Assembly: GCF_041381155.1 (NCBI RefSeq)
Contig: NC_091134.1
Coordinates: 17,238,008-17,302,007 of the forward strand
DNA from: Argopecten irradians
Lineage: Eukaryota > Mollusca > Bivalvia > Pectinida > Pectinidae
DNA: 64,000 nucleotides
Direction: 5' to 3'
Part shown: positions 14,225 through 28,400 of the stretch, piece after piece
Numbering within the stretch: position 1 is the stretch's first letter
Layout: the number at the start of each line of letters is the position of its first letter
Translations under genes and position numbers: made by a program
Notes under the pieces: generated by a model
Told to the model about the DNA's origin: nothing
Seen by the model: the letters and a program-made list of their open reading frames with translations, nothing else
Database searches by the model: none

Positions 14225-17113
14225 GTCATTATACAATTATAACCAGCATCGTATGTCTCTATATCTTTCTACAACTCTCTGATCATTACCCCATTACTAC
14301 CATTCTGGCTCATGGCTATGTAAAAAGTCAGACATTCTGCCACTTATATAACAACCACAGTGACTATAACTAAAGTGTTGTTATTCTACTGCTACAGCCC
14401 TCTACTTCAGAGTTGTGGTGGTATACCCATGTTTCCACCTTATTACAGATTTATCTCCCTTGTAGGACAGTATCGATTCTGACATCATTATTTTGTGAGC
14501 AAAACATTGTTTTCTCACAAAAAATATGACATTGCACTCGCAAACACATAACATAACAATCAATATCTACCCTCAAAGGCAGAAAACTCTTTAATATGCA
14601 AAGTTGGAATGAAGTGCTTGATATTCTACCACCATAAGTTAAGGCATCATATTTTCAACCATATCTTGGTGGTATTGACAGAGTGTCTGACATTCTTATA
14701 ACACTTTATATCTATAAGTCATGGTGACCAACTGGTTATGTTGGCATTCTACAGCTTGTTAATCCTATTGAATTGTGATCAAGTTGTGGTTATAAGGTTT
14801 TAGGATCCTACAAGACTCGGCATCAGTTTCATCACGAAAAACTCATTTTCTACAGAAAAGTTTAAATATTACAAGATTATCTCCCCCTAGTTTGAATATT
14901 TCTTTAATATTCCATTCCCTCTCTGCAATATCTAACGGATTATCCTTAAAATGTTCATTACTATATCGTTCTAAAAATGCACCAATAGTTTGATCTGTAT
15001 ACTAATTACAAATGTATTCATATAGAATATGTTAATAAGCCAATCACTGGTTTTACAAATTAAAGCAGACCAAAGAATTTCCATACGTTTTCCCCTAAGC
15101 TTAACACCTGTTGATAATATTCTTGAAAGTATTAAAACTTTTAATGCTAAGCAGTTTTTTACCATTTCATTTGCAATACACTTTTAATACTTACTTGTTC
15201 CCTAGCTTCAAATAAGAATAATAGTTAAGTTTTACAAAATTGAGATCACACAATGACTCATATACAAGCTTTTACATAAACATGAATTCTCGAGAAGTAG
15301 GTATTAGATGGAAACGATTGAATAATATAATACAGAAAATCATTATATATATATGGTTTTCATGTTCATATACCGGACAATATAATACCGGAGCCCTGGT
15401 GTGATTAACAATACACTAAATACCTATGTACGACCCTTTGTTCAACTTCTGCCACTAAGATTATGGTTTTTGGCAAAATATCTCCCGTGTCAATGAATTA
15501 TGGCAATAAGTTGAGTGTTAATAAAGTGACGAATTGAACTGTACAAAATACCTGTGCACATGTAAGAGCCACTTTAGCAACGTGATACACAGGGGTATTA
15601 GCTGGAACAGCTCATTGTCCTCCAAACGTTTCTATACAAACAAGTATTCTTAAACCACCAATAAATTTATTACAGTGTATGTTAGAAGTGTACAAAGATT
15701 TAATGGAAACAGAATTAAAAAAAAAACACAAAACAGTGTCTGGTCTTTGTCTTAGCTTACATAAGGTCTGCACCAAAATATCATAGAAAGAATCAACAAA
15801 CTTCAAAGATTTCTGGAAAAAAGTACTCTTGAAAACATATTGAAAATACAGACATGCACCATGCATTTATATTGCACATATAAAAAATCAACATATTTAT
15901 CAAAATTTTTTAGGAATAAACTCCTGATTATTGACAATTCCACAAACTAAGCTACCATAAAATTACTACTGACATACCTGGAATATATATAAAAGACATC
16001 AAAATGTCTACATTCCTATAATTGTAGTTTACTTTCTGAAGTAGAGTGAAGATAAGATTAGGATCAATGTAACTTCTAGCCATTGTGACCTCGGGACTAT
16101 TTAAAGTTAATTACACTGATGTCCGTTATCACGATACACCTTTTGCCACACCTGGGTAAGCACCATTCACTTAGCTGTCTATATATTTACCTCCTTACCT
16201 CTGTACCTGTGATAACCATTCCTTCTTAAGATTTAATGAGCTTTCCTTACCTGTATCCTAAACCTTGTTACCTACCTGGTAAGTTCCTAACTAAGGCACA
16301 TAGTGGTCTGTTTGATGTGTCGATGCTACGTCAATTTCATTACGTTTAATATCGACAAATAAAGGATACAATTCAGACATCTCAATCATCAACTTTAATT
16401 AATTTTATTGGTAAAAAAACCCATCAGATAATCTTTAAATGCTAACCTAACATAGAGAAATGAAAATCTAATCTATATCTACAGTAGAAAACAGGCAGAC
16501 GACCATTACATATATCAATTTTTTTCATTTTTATTTTTCATTTTTTTTACAAAACACAAATCACTAAATTTTAATGTGTTACACCCCTCTCATATAACTA
16601 TTTAATAAGTACATACCTTCATGATGTAAAATGACACTGAATTCCAAGGTAAAGTAGTCAAAGATAATGGAGATATGTGTGTAACGCGATACAGATAAAG
16701 TCTTTACGTAAAAACTGTCTCTTCATTAACAATTTATAACCATAGATCTTTCTAAGATATCAATCTTAAAACGTGTACTATCGAGAATTTATTGACTTCA
16801 AAACGTTTGTAACAATTATGACACTACTGAATTTTAAGTATCTATAGATATTTATCTTTAAATAACTTACTGTTGATCCTGAGGCACTGACGATCGGACG
16901 TCCCAGCTGATGAAAAGCTTGACAACACTTTTACCTTAACGACTATCACAATGGTTTCAATATATAGCGTTAACATCGGGACATTGAAAACTAGCGCCCC
17001 ATATAGATTTCAGCTATCCTTGCATGGAGAAAAAGTCGATCTCCTATCAACAGGACTCCCGAACACAATTCTATCTAACGGCCTTTACCTGGATCCCGTC
17101 TACCTGTTCTTAC

Positions 17114-17170
17114 CTGCAAATTTGGGTGTTGCCATGACAATGCCAACAACGTTCCACTAGCGGCATGCAT
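17114..17170 (-). other. Possible non-coding 5' exon end (minus strand)
   Basis: On the minus strand 'ccaaatttgcag|gtaagaac' is a full consensus 5' splice site. About 20 bases upstream lies 'ttgtcatggcaac', which matches most of an RFX X-box. With the castor exon acceptor at 9494-9495 as partner, this could be an alternative first exon. There is no transcript evidence, and isolated donor matches are common. Confidence 0.2.
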
Positions 17171-19079
17171 AAATAATGGGCAGGTTGCTATAACAATCTG
17201 CACTTCTGGTGAGGCATTCAACAATGGAAATTACTGCAAATCAATTCTACTCGGCTAGGACAAAAACTCCACAATTTTTATAGAAAGGAAAATATCTGTG
17301 ATTCTTCAGTTGAACATGACTGGCATACGGGATGATATGAGTGGAGCATTAGAGTTGGCTTTTAATATACACAATCAGTAGTTTATCTATCTAAAACCTA
17401 GGTGTTGTCATTCAAACACTTTTCACACATGGCCGATTTTTATGGCCCGTTTAACTGTCATATTTCGGTGATATAATGAATTTTGCACAAGACGTATTCA
17501 GAGTGGTATCGACTCCAGACTCATTGCGTTGCCACGCAGTTCTGAGGGGAGCGCTAGAAATTCATTCACATAGAATTATGTAGCAATATAATTCTTGTGG
17601 TCAGAGTAATATTGGTGTTGACTTAAACGCTGAGAACCAAACTATTAATCATAGAAAACATAAACATATGCATGCATCTGATTAATTCGTGGTTTCAGCA
17701 TCGTGAATGAGAGAGCTGGTCTACACACGGCACAAATAACGCTGATTATTAATCAATGAGGCTATTGATAAACACTTAAACTCTATTGACAGCCGATGAA
17801 ACAACAGTCAGCCCAATACAACATGCCCAACACGTTACATAGTGTTGACACAAATTAAACCAATACTGACAATCCATACTACTCCATCACAATTAACACT
17901 TCTTTTGTTCTTTTTAATCCAATTTAATTTGTTGATTGTTGCTTTAATTACAGCTTAAGTTATCTGGGTTTTTTTATATATATAAATGTATAAATATTTA
18001 CTTGATGATTTTCTTTATGTTGAAAAGTTCAATCTAAATCTGTTATATGAATTGACATAATTTAGCATTTACACATGTATATAAGTCACCAGAAATCAAA
18101 TATATCAAATTAAATCATTTTCTTCAAAATTAAATAATAATGTTTTATATAAAGTTTTTTTGTGAGGTATAACTACATTTTAACCTACTTCAGTTTTCTT
18201 GTTTTTTATGTCAAGAACAATTAAATTTTATTGTCTTTTTTTCTCATGATTTGTATTTTTTTTCCATGAATTATTATTGATAGAAGTATAAATTTCTATT
18301 TCTATTTTTAATTTTTTAATATATTTCACAGATGTTTGATTTTCCTTACCCTTTGAATATCATTAGATTTTACATCAATCTTCGTGTCATAGAGATTATA
18401 TTTTTATTATTTTCTAATATTTCTCTTTTTAAAATAAAAAAAAAACATTCATCAAGTGTAAAGCTTTGCTCTAGATCATTATTTAAAGAATTATTATCCA
18501 CTGAAGTAGTTTTAGGCTGAATTCACGAGTTTTTTTTTCTCTAAAATTGCCACTTTACTAAGCATCAAATAAAACTGTCAATTTTTAACTTGTGACACAT
18601 GAAAGATAAAATATTAGGTCATATCTATCCTTATCATTCTGTCTGGTTTCACAAAATATTATTAAAAAGAAGATAGAAGAAATTCTGATAATCTAAATAT
18701 TGGTCAAGGTGTCTGGCATCAATTTTGACTACAGTTTTAATAACCGTTTTTTTTTTATGGTTTGAAACTAACATCTCACCGGAGAATTTTAATGATCAGA
18801 AAGTTAAAACAATAAAATTGTTTAATTTTGTTGCTTCAGAGGCACTATATGATATAGAGGGATTGGATTGTAGGAGGCATGTTGAGGGAGATCTAAATTC
18901 TAGGTCGAGAGGTGCGATTTTATGCTAAAATGCAAGTTTGTAGGAATAATAAAAGAATCATGACTTAGATTAAAAAAACATAATTGCAAGAGGTGATATC
19001 TAATATATATATAATTTATATTGATGGATAAGATAAGAGGAGAAATTAAGGATAATTAAGGATTACAGAGGCTGAAGGG

Positions 19080-19560
19080 TGGGAGTGTGAGGTAGGAGGG
19101 GGGGATTGTAGGAGGTACTTACATATAATGTTGAGGGTGGGATTGTAGGAGGTACTTACATATAATGTGTTGTGGGTGGGATTGTAGGTAGGAGGTACAT
19201 AATATATGTTGGGGTGGGATTGTAGGAGGTACTTACATATAATTTGGGGGGATGGTACTGATGTTGTGGTGGGATTGTGGAGGTATTACATATAGTTGGG
19301 GTGGGATTGTAGGAGGTACTTACATATAATGTTGTGGGTGGGATTGTAGGAGGTACTTACATATAATGTTGAGGGTGGGATTGTAGGAGGTACTTACATA
19401 TAATGTTGAGGGTGGGATTGTAGGAGGTACTTATAATGTTGAGGGTGGGATTGTAGGAGGCACTTACATATAATGTTGAGGGTGGGATTGTAGGAGGCAC
19501 TTACATATAATATTGAGGGTGGGATTGTAGGAGGTACTTACAAATAATGTTGAGGGTGTG
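19080..19560. repeat. 37-bp minisatellite carrying GTAAGT on the minus strand
   Basis: About 13 units of 'gggtgggattgtaggaggta' followed by 'cttacatataatgttga', with length variants. Related degenerate copies run to about 19760. The plus strand is G-rich. On the minus strand most units contain GTAAGTACC or GTAAGTGCC, an ideal splice-donor sequence. Confidence 0.93.
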
Positions 19561-22091
19561 ATTGTAAGAGGCACCAAAATTTAGGATAGGATTAAAAGAA
19601 GTCTAAATTCAAGGTTGAGGGATACAATGTAGGAGGGACTAAGGTTTACGCTGAAAATGGGATTGTAGGAGGCATTTATGTTGAGAGATGGGATTGTATA
19701 GGAGACCTAGGTTGAAGAGTGAAATGTACCGGTAGGAGCTGGGCCTAAGGTTCAGGTGGGGTTGCGGATTGCACATAGAGTAAATATCTATGAAGAAAGG
19801 GGGTGTCACAGTATATACCGGATGACTGTAACTGAATTTGGAAACAATCATATAGCATTCTCGAAAATGAAAAGAAAACCTGTTGAGACACTTTAGAAAA
19901 TAAAATTATTAATCAATATTGAAGATTGAACTGATTTATAAACCATCAACATGGTAAAACGAGCTTGCATTTAACAGAATACAGGATAATGAACATTTTC
20001 TGGGAAAAATAAATCTTACTTTTCTCGTTTTCTTTTTTATCAGTGATTTTAATAACAAAAATGTTATTTTGATCATTTTCATTTATGAAAAGATCTGTGC
20101 ATGTCAAATGACACTAACACCAGCTGACATGAAATCAAAGCAAACATTTTACTGAGACAGCAAATGTCATATTAAAGTCCACCAAACCTGTAATTTTAAA
20201 TATGATATTCTATGGACAATACTCATTCTGCATGTATATTTTTTGTTTGCATTATTTCTATATAATGTTTAATACATGTATATAATTATATACGTACAGC
20301 TTTGGAAGCGTAGAAACTTTAGATTTAAATTTAAATACCAAATCGAGCTGAACACTATCTCAAAATATACTTATATTTTAGATTTTATCAATAAGACATG
20401 ATCATTGAATAAAAAAAGTCAATGCACACCAGGATTACAAAAAAAATCGCCTTCAAAGTCACTCAATACATAACCTGCCAAGTTTTGTGCTATACAGCTA
20501 TACACCACTTCAGAAATTTTCCTTGTTAATTTATATATAACAACACTATTATTATTGAAGTTGCTAGTGGCAACCTACATGTGAACATTTGACATACTAC
20601 TTAAATATACACTAAATCATTCCAGTGTTATAGAACCATTTATCAATCGAGCAACCTTTAAAATACCCCACTTGAATGGTAAAACGTCCTAATTTCTCGA
20701 TAAATTGATCAGGATTTCGTCTACTAGAATATCAGCTTAACAAAGTCTTTGGAAAAATAAATACACAGTATTTTGTTATAGAGCTCAAACATTTACGGCA
20801 TATATCTAAAATCCTTGTAAACTGCTTATTCAGAACATTATGTATTAAAAGAAATTGTTTACTTCAAGTTGGGTGCTTGCCAAGTCACTGAGTTATAGAT
20901 TAATCTTTAAAAGTCCCTGGCTGAAAACAATGGCTATCTAGTTCCTATGACAACCCTAGCAGTCCAATATAAAACAAATTTGAACTTGACAAGAGAACAT
21001 GGCATTGTTACTACACATGTTTAAGCTGGGTAGATTATATGTGGGGCGTCCACATGACCAGGCATGTATTATTGGTATAATGTGACTAGTTTCTATGACA
21101 ACTCAAATATACAACAGGCTAACAAGAGGCCTATTATCATTCAAGTACACTAAATAAATAAATAAAAAAAATACTTTTATCACCAATTTTAGGATTTTTT
21201 TTATAATATGTGGTTACCAAAGGAATCATGTAAATTTTTAACACTTGGATAGTAAACTGTGAATAGTAGTATTATAAAAATGTATGGTCAACTTTTTTAC
21301 AGGTAACGGGATATCCAAAGCAAAATGTCGTCTGCTAAACTTGTACAATAACATTTTAAATTATTTAATGTCTCCATTACAAAACCATTGTTTTGGAAAT
21401 TTTAATATTTCAAGCCATAAGATTATAAAGCAAATAAGCTATAAATATTAAATGCAAAAATCAAGTGCAATTTGTGCAGATTGCAAACATGCATACAAAA
21501 TGTAAACACAAATGCATTGTAAGATAACAATGCATATTATCATAATTATTTAGAACTTAATATAATGTGGGGTTCATTTACTTTATCAACATTTAAATAA
21601 TTTAATCGTGTCATGAAACTTGGTATTTTTTATCTATCCAGATATCACTGTTGTTCAGCAAATTTTATCAAATCGAAAACCAGGCCAACACCAGCTATCA
21701 GCTCTCGTGTCGATGTGTATTTTCACATTCAAACTGTACGTTTCGACAGTTTCTTCAAAAAACATTAATATAAAATATAACATACAATAATATATCAATA
21801 AAGTGAAATATCTTGGCACCTAATCAAATACCGTACATACGTATATGTTTAACGTAGCTGACCTTTGAGGCGTGAATTTGCGATAATAAACTTTTGGGTG
21901 AAAAGTTCGAAATCTGTCCATAAAACTTTTCGAAGTTTATAAGTGTAAAAGTGTTAGTAATGAGCTAGCTATTACAAGAAACAAAAGATGCATGTTTTAA
22001 AATGTTGGTACGTTAATAAGGCGAAGTTATGAGCCCTAAAAATTGTTTAAAACAATACAAAAAGTAACATTAAAATAGGTTAAACATTTAC

Positions 22092-22210
22092 CTTCAAGCC
22101 TCTTCGATCATATGGGATGAATACCGAAACCACGCCGATTCTCGTTTTGTGCGAAGTTCTACGAGAACATCGATTTAGCACAAAAACTGATGTTTCCAGT
22201 CATACAATAC
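22092..22210 (-). other. Possible divergent first exon opposite LRRC23
   Basis: The minus strand reads 'cgaagaggcttgaag|gtaaat', a usable 5' splice site at 22092/22091, about 350 bp upstream of the LRRC23 start codon. If real, it would make the LRRC23 promoter bidirectional, and the transcript could be a castor 5' exon. This is inference from one splice-site-like sequence. Confidence 0.2.
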
Positions 22211-22324
22211 CTTTTTATGCTGATATATCTGGGCAAACCTTAATTAAAACTCGGAAAGAGTTCAAATTAATACGCAAATCTCAACTAAGCTATTAGAATA
22301 ACCCATTAGATTGGTAATATCTCA

Positions 22325-22443
22325 AGCGGTCTCCTTGACAACGGTCCGCCATTTTTTGTAATCAACTTTTCGACGTGTTTACGTTTCTCCTGTGGTTCAA
22401 GACGTGTTTTGTCGTTGGTATTGAACGGTGACAGTTGTAAAAT
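22325..22443 (+). promoter_or_regulatory. LRRC23 proximal promoter / 5' UTR
   Basis: This is the stretch just upstream of the start codon. It contains 'gtccgccatttttt', which resembles a YY1 site, and GTCTCCTTGACAAC at 22329-22342, which has X-box spacing but two mismatches to the RFX consensus (GTNRCC N2 RGYAAC). RFX control would suit a motile-cilium gene, but the match is weak. No TATA box is obvious. Confidence 0.35.
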
Positions 22444-25400
22444 ATGTCTGACCAGGAGGAAACTTTAGGTATGGATGAGGAGGAAACACAAGAAGAAGGA
22501 GGAGGGGAAGAAGAGGCAGGCGATCAGGAAGAGGCAGAAAATGAACAGGAAGAGGACATCGACTTCGAAGAGGAAAAAGAACTAGGAGAGGAAGAAGAAC
22601 AGAAAGAAGAAGAAGAGGTTAAAATTGGTTTTCATTAATATTCAATTCATTTTTTTGTTTCCTAAGATAAGCAAGATATTGTAATGGCTATTTTATGAGC
22701 TCTTTTGCTAAACAGCTAAATGCAAATTTCCACAGGAACTCATCTTTGAAATCCTAAAATGCTAATAGTACCAGTATACATTTTTTTCATGCTTTTTCAC
22801 GCATCGAACAACTGTAAAACACCCTAGGCCTAGGTGTTGGGACCAATCCTATGAACTGTTTCCCGAGGCCAGAGGCTGATAGAAACAGTTCACTTGGTTG
22901 GTCTCAACACCTCGGGTAAAGAGTTTTTGACTGTTGAATGAAAAGGTATAAAATAACTGTTTTAATTGTTACCTTCAACTGCAATCTTAAACTTATCACA
23001 ACATCTCGAGAGAAAGACTTTCCCTGAAAAAATACAAGTTTTTGTTCCCGAGTGCGGGGCTTTATGACATTTAAAATTAATTATGACATTAACAATAAAA
23101 AGCGCATGCAAACATTTCGCACCGCAGGTCTAGAGTCTAATTTACTATTGACCGGTCAATTGTCGAAATTACTTTATATTCACGTTAATATATATATATA
23201 GAATCAGGTAACAAAAATAATTAAAGGACATTTTAACTGTTGTTTATATCGACGTTACTGCCAGTATGGCTATTTTGAAGTCTTTACCCTCCAATTTGAA
23301 GAGACAGAAGATTCTAACGTTATACCATCAATATGGGTACTATAGAATAGTTAGCCAGTTATTGTAAGGGTAGATTTAGGAGAAAATGTAACACTAGCCA
23401 GATCAGGGTTTGAACCCAGGATCTCAGAAAATTAGTCAGATGCTAGATAATAACGATTTGGTAATCTAATTGCCAAAGGGAAGATTCAGCCAATATACAC
23501 TTTTTAGCTCACCTGGCCCAAAGGGCCGGCGAGTTAATGTCAAAGCGCTGCGTCCATTGTCCGTTGTCCGAAATCCGTCCGTCAACATTTCCTGCTTAGT
23601 AACGTCCTCTATCAGAAAAAGAATTTATTCATGAAAATTCACAAGTAACCCTACAAATACAGTAACACATATTGCATTAAATTTTGACATATGATTAATG
23701 GCATCCCTGAAATTAGTTGATCATACAAGAATTTAGAAAATTGTTAAAGTATACTTTTTTACTATCTTATGGTCTGACATACTCCTGATATAATGATAAC
23801 ACTTTTGTAGACTTAGAACTGTAAACTATATAAAAATACTGTCTCTTAAAAGACTAATCGAGTTTGAAACTTTTTGATTTATGCCAAAACTTCAGATGCA
23901 TTTTATTAATGAATATGAATTTAAAATATAAAGTACCATATTCTAGTAAACTAATTAATTGTATTTTTATTTTCCAGAAAGTACCAGAAAATCCTTTGAC
24001 AGAGGAAGCTGTGGCAGAAAGTCTTTCACTTCTATGTAAAACAGGGGATGGATTGTCACATGCATATGTCCGTCTGGATGTTCATGAAAAGTAATTAGAC
24101 ATCTTATCAACTCTACAAGTACAAAAGATATTTCAATATTTTTTTACACAGAAATGTTACTCTTTTCAATCAAAATGATTATTTGCTAAAACATGTCATG
24201 CATTCTGTATTAAAAAAAAAAAAACATCCTGAAGTTTTGGAAATAAATCAATCTTGATAGTAAATGTATTTCCCATAAGATAGTTATATTAAAACAATCT
24301 ACATGCATTCAATAAAAAAAGGGATGTGGGGTGTATCACAATCTTAACAGAATCGGTGCTGAAGGAATCATGTACCTTAAATAATTTAGCAGAAATTTAT
24401 TTTAAAATTTGGTAAAATTGCAATATTAGATCAATTTCGGTATGTAAAGGGAGATAACGTGAAAAGGAATTGGATGAACTTGAAGATAATTGGTTAAAAG
24501 TTTTACCTATACATCACTATTCAATTTAGAAATGATTGTTATTATTTTTCCAGAGAATTAACAAACATCAGTATTCTGAAGTCCTTTATCCACCTTCGAT
24601 ATGTGGATGTGAGTAAAAACAATCTAAAAGACCTGTCTTCTCTCAGTGCATTGACACATTTGTTGACATTGAAAGCTGATTACAATATGTTAAGTAGTGT
24701 CCGTCTCGAAGAAATGCCATTTCTACAAGTTGCTAGTTTCAATTTCAACAAAATAAACACATTGGAGGGAGTGAGTCACCCGATGCTGGAGCATTTATGT
24801 CTCAATAGTAAGTATAACTTTAATACCGTACTTATTCTGGTTAGTGCTATGCAATTTAATACTTTCCCTCTACTGTATTCCACCATTCACCAGAATTAAA
24901 TGAGTTTTGTGTTTAAATGTGTTTCACTGATGGCCACCACTGGTCAGTGGCCACCACAGCCCAGAGGTGAAGGACTAGTGGTAGAATGTTGGATACTTTA
25001 ACTACTGGCCACCACAGCCCAGAGGTGAAGGGCTAGTGGTAGAATGTTGGATACTTTAACTACTGGCCACCACAGCCCAGAGGTGAAGGACTAGTGGTAG
25101 AATTTTGGATACTTTAACTACTGGCCACCACAGCCCAGAGGTGAAGGACTAGTGGTAGAATGTTGGATACCTTAACTACTGGCCACCACAGCCCAGAGGT
25201 GAAGGACTAGTGGTAGAATGTTGGATACTTTAACTACTGGCCACCACAGCCCAGAGGTGAAGGACTAGTGGTAGAATGTTGGATACTTTAACTACTGGCC
25301 ACCACAGCCCAGAGGTGAAGGACTAGTGGTAGAATGTTGGATACTTTAACTACTGGCCACCACAGCCCAGAGGTGAAGGACTAGTGGTAGAATTTTGGAT

Positions 25401-28400
25401 ACTTTAACTACTGGCCACCACAGCCCAGAGGTGAAGGACTAGTGGTAGAATGTTGGATACTTTAACTACTGGCCACCACAGCCCAGAGGTGAAGGACTAG
25501 TGGTAGAATGTTGGATACCTTAACTACTGGCCACCACAGCCCAGAGGTGAAGGACTAGTGGTAGAATGTTGGATACTTTAACTACTGGCCACCACTGGCC
25601 ACACAATTCAGAGTTTGAGAGCCAGTGGTAGAATGTTGGATACTTTATCCACTGACCACATCAACCCAGAGGGGGAGGGCTAGTAGTAAAATGTTGGATG
25701 CTTTAACAACTGGCCACCACTGGCCACCACAGTTCAGAGTTTGAGAGCCAGTGGTAGAATGTTGGATACTTTAACCACTGATCACCACAACCCAGAGGGG
25801 GAGGGCTAGTAGTAAAATGATGGATGCTTTAACAACTGGCCACCACTGGCCACCACAGTTCAGAGTTTGAGAGCCAGTGGTAGAATGTTGGATACTTTAT
25901 CCACTGACCACATCAACCCAGAGAGGGAGGGCTAGTAGTAAAATGTTGGATGTTTTAACCACTGACCACCACTGGCCACCACTGCCCAGAAATGGAGGGC
26001 TAGTGGTAGAATGTTGGATACTTTAACCACTTGCCACCACTGCCCAGAAATGAAGGTCTAGTGGTAGAATGTTTGATACTTTAACCACTGACCACCACTG
26101 GCCACCACAGCCCAGAGGGTGAGGGCTAGTGGTAGAACTTTACTTTAACCATTATTATTTTCCACCACAACCCAAAGGTGGAGGGCGGTAAATGGTAAAA
26201 TTTTTGAGACATGATAATCCTGCTGTCACCTTAACCCAGAGATGGACGACTGTAATGTCGAGCGTCTCTACACCTCGACCAGTATGACTAAGTGATATGT
26301 AGGGTTAGAGCATCAGACACATACCTTACTTAATAACCATTCCATTACCTGATGTGTAGGTTTTCACTAAGATTAGATTAATAACTGAAACTGGAAACAT
26401 TTTTTGCAATATAATGAATGTCAACCTTCTTTTCTTGTAGATAATGAAATCACAGAAATATCAGGACTGGATGAAGCTAAATTGGCACGACTACACACAT
26501 TAGAGTTGAGAGGGAACAAACTAAAAACCACAGGAGGAGTTCACCTTCCTAATCTCAAAAATCTCTTCATGGTAAGTTCATATGCAAGTGCTAAACATTC
26601 CCAGTAAACAAATCAGGGTATCTTAAGAATCTGAACAAATATAAAATGTCACATCCTACCATTTATGTGTCCACTAGTGGTTCCGTGGTCTTGACTTTCT
26701 TCCACTACCATATATATTTTATATAGATTCAATCCCTCCATGATTGCAAGTTCAAACTCCTACATAGAGTAGTTGGAAGGTTCTGAATGATTTTATGGGG
26801 TTTTCTCTGGGTACTCCAGTTTTTATCCATATCTTAAACCTTGTATTATTTTTCAATGACCTTAGCTTTTTTGAGGATGATGACTTTAAAAAACATCTGC
26901 ACTGAATTAAATATGTCACTTTGAAATACATATGGCCTGAATTGTCTATATCTCTGTCCGTTTACAGGCTGCCAACACAATAGACAAAGTTGAGGATATG
27001 GAATCCCTGAAAAGCTTGACAACATTCCATCTTAGAGATAATCAAATAGAGAACCTAGACGGCTTCACTGACAAGCTGTCTCTTCTTCAGTACATTAACC
27101 TCAGGTAGATTTTATATATCTAATTGTTTTATTAATAACAAAAATGCAATTTAAAACAATAATGGAAAAGGAAACGTGAAAATGAGGTTCTGGATCAACA
27201 GTAAGGATGTACCTATAGGGACATGACGTCTTCCTAAATGTACTCCTGTAGTGACTCGTTATTATTGATAAATATCACGTCTACTGAATTGTCCTTTGTC
27301 TGTCCACACTGTTAATTTTATCAAAATAGATTTACAAACATCATTTTTTGAATTGCTGTATTTTTGTTAATTTCTAAACCTTAATTTCCAATTTCATTAC
27401 ACTTTGACTTATAGAGACTTTAAAGCTTTATTAAAAAACATTATCACGATGGTGGTCTTATGTTACACACATTATTTATTGTATACATAATTATGATATA
27501 AAAAAGATATTATATTATATATCATGCCCCACTTTCAACTTTCAAGATTTTCCATTGATGATGATTTAAGCTGTGCCTACTTTGCAAAAGTGTACTTAAA
27601 AAAAAAAGTGATGAATTTATAAAACATGGAATGACATGCTACACAAGAATTCTATCATCAGTTTGCCTTGAAATCATTTAAGATATTTTTTAAACATTTC
27701 AGAGGAAACAACATCACATCTGTGAAAGAACAGGTACCAAAGATGGCATGTCTTCCCATGCTCCGTGCCTTGGTGCTGTTTGGTAAGATTTCAACTCACT
27801 TGGCATTTTTATGGTGAACATGTATTTCACACCCTCCTGTCATCCCATCCCATCCTGTCCCCTTGTGTCCTGCCCTGTCCCATCACATCCTAGCTCTCAT
27901 CCCATACTGTCCTCTTCCACCTTGTCAAGTCCTAGCCCCCTGTCCTCATCCCATCCTGTCCCCTAGCCCCCTGCCTCATCCCATCCTGTCCCCTAGCCCC
28001 CTGCCTCATCCCATCCTGTCCCCTAGCCCCCTGCCTCATCCCATCCTGTCCCCTAGCCCCCTGCTCATCCCATCCTGTCCCCTAGCCCCCTGTCTCATCC
28101 CATCCTGTCCCCTAGCCCCCTGTCTCATCCCATATGTCCCCTAGCCCCCTGTCTCATCCCATCCTGTCCCCTAGCCCCTGTCTCATCCCATCCTGTCCCC
28201 TAGCCCCCTGTCTCATCCCATCTGTCCCTACCTGCCCATCCTGTCCCCTAGCCCCTGCTCATCCATCTCCCATCCTGTCCCCCTAGCCCTGTCTCATCCA
28301 TCCTGCCCTCATCCCTCATCCATCCTGCCCCTACCCCATCCCTCCTGTCCCCTAGCCCCTGTCTCATCCCATCCTGTCCCCTAGCTCCCCTGTCTCATCC

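Larger units (their letters stand above)
9494..22090. other. Long non-coding stretch upstream of the castor exon
   Basis: This 12.6-kb AT-rich stretch separates the castor N-terminal exon from the LRRC23 start. I find no convincing coding exon. It is most likely 5' intron and upstream control DNA of castor. It holds two related MITE-like elements (11147-11365, 14012-14224), a 37-bp minisatellite (19080-19560), and a minus-strand consensus donor CAG|GTAAGA at 17114/17113 that could end a non-coding first exon. Confidence 0.55.

Noticed and set aside
23380-23500. Possible tRNA gene from a good B box
   Set aside because: No matching acceptor stem or anticodon arm by eye; fits a SINE head better.
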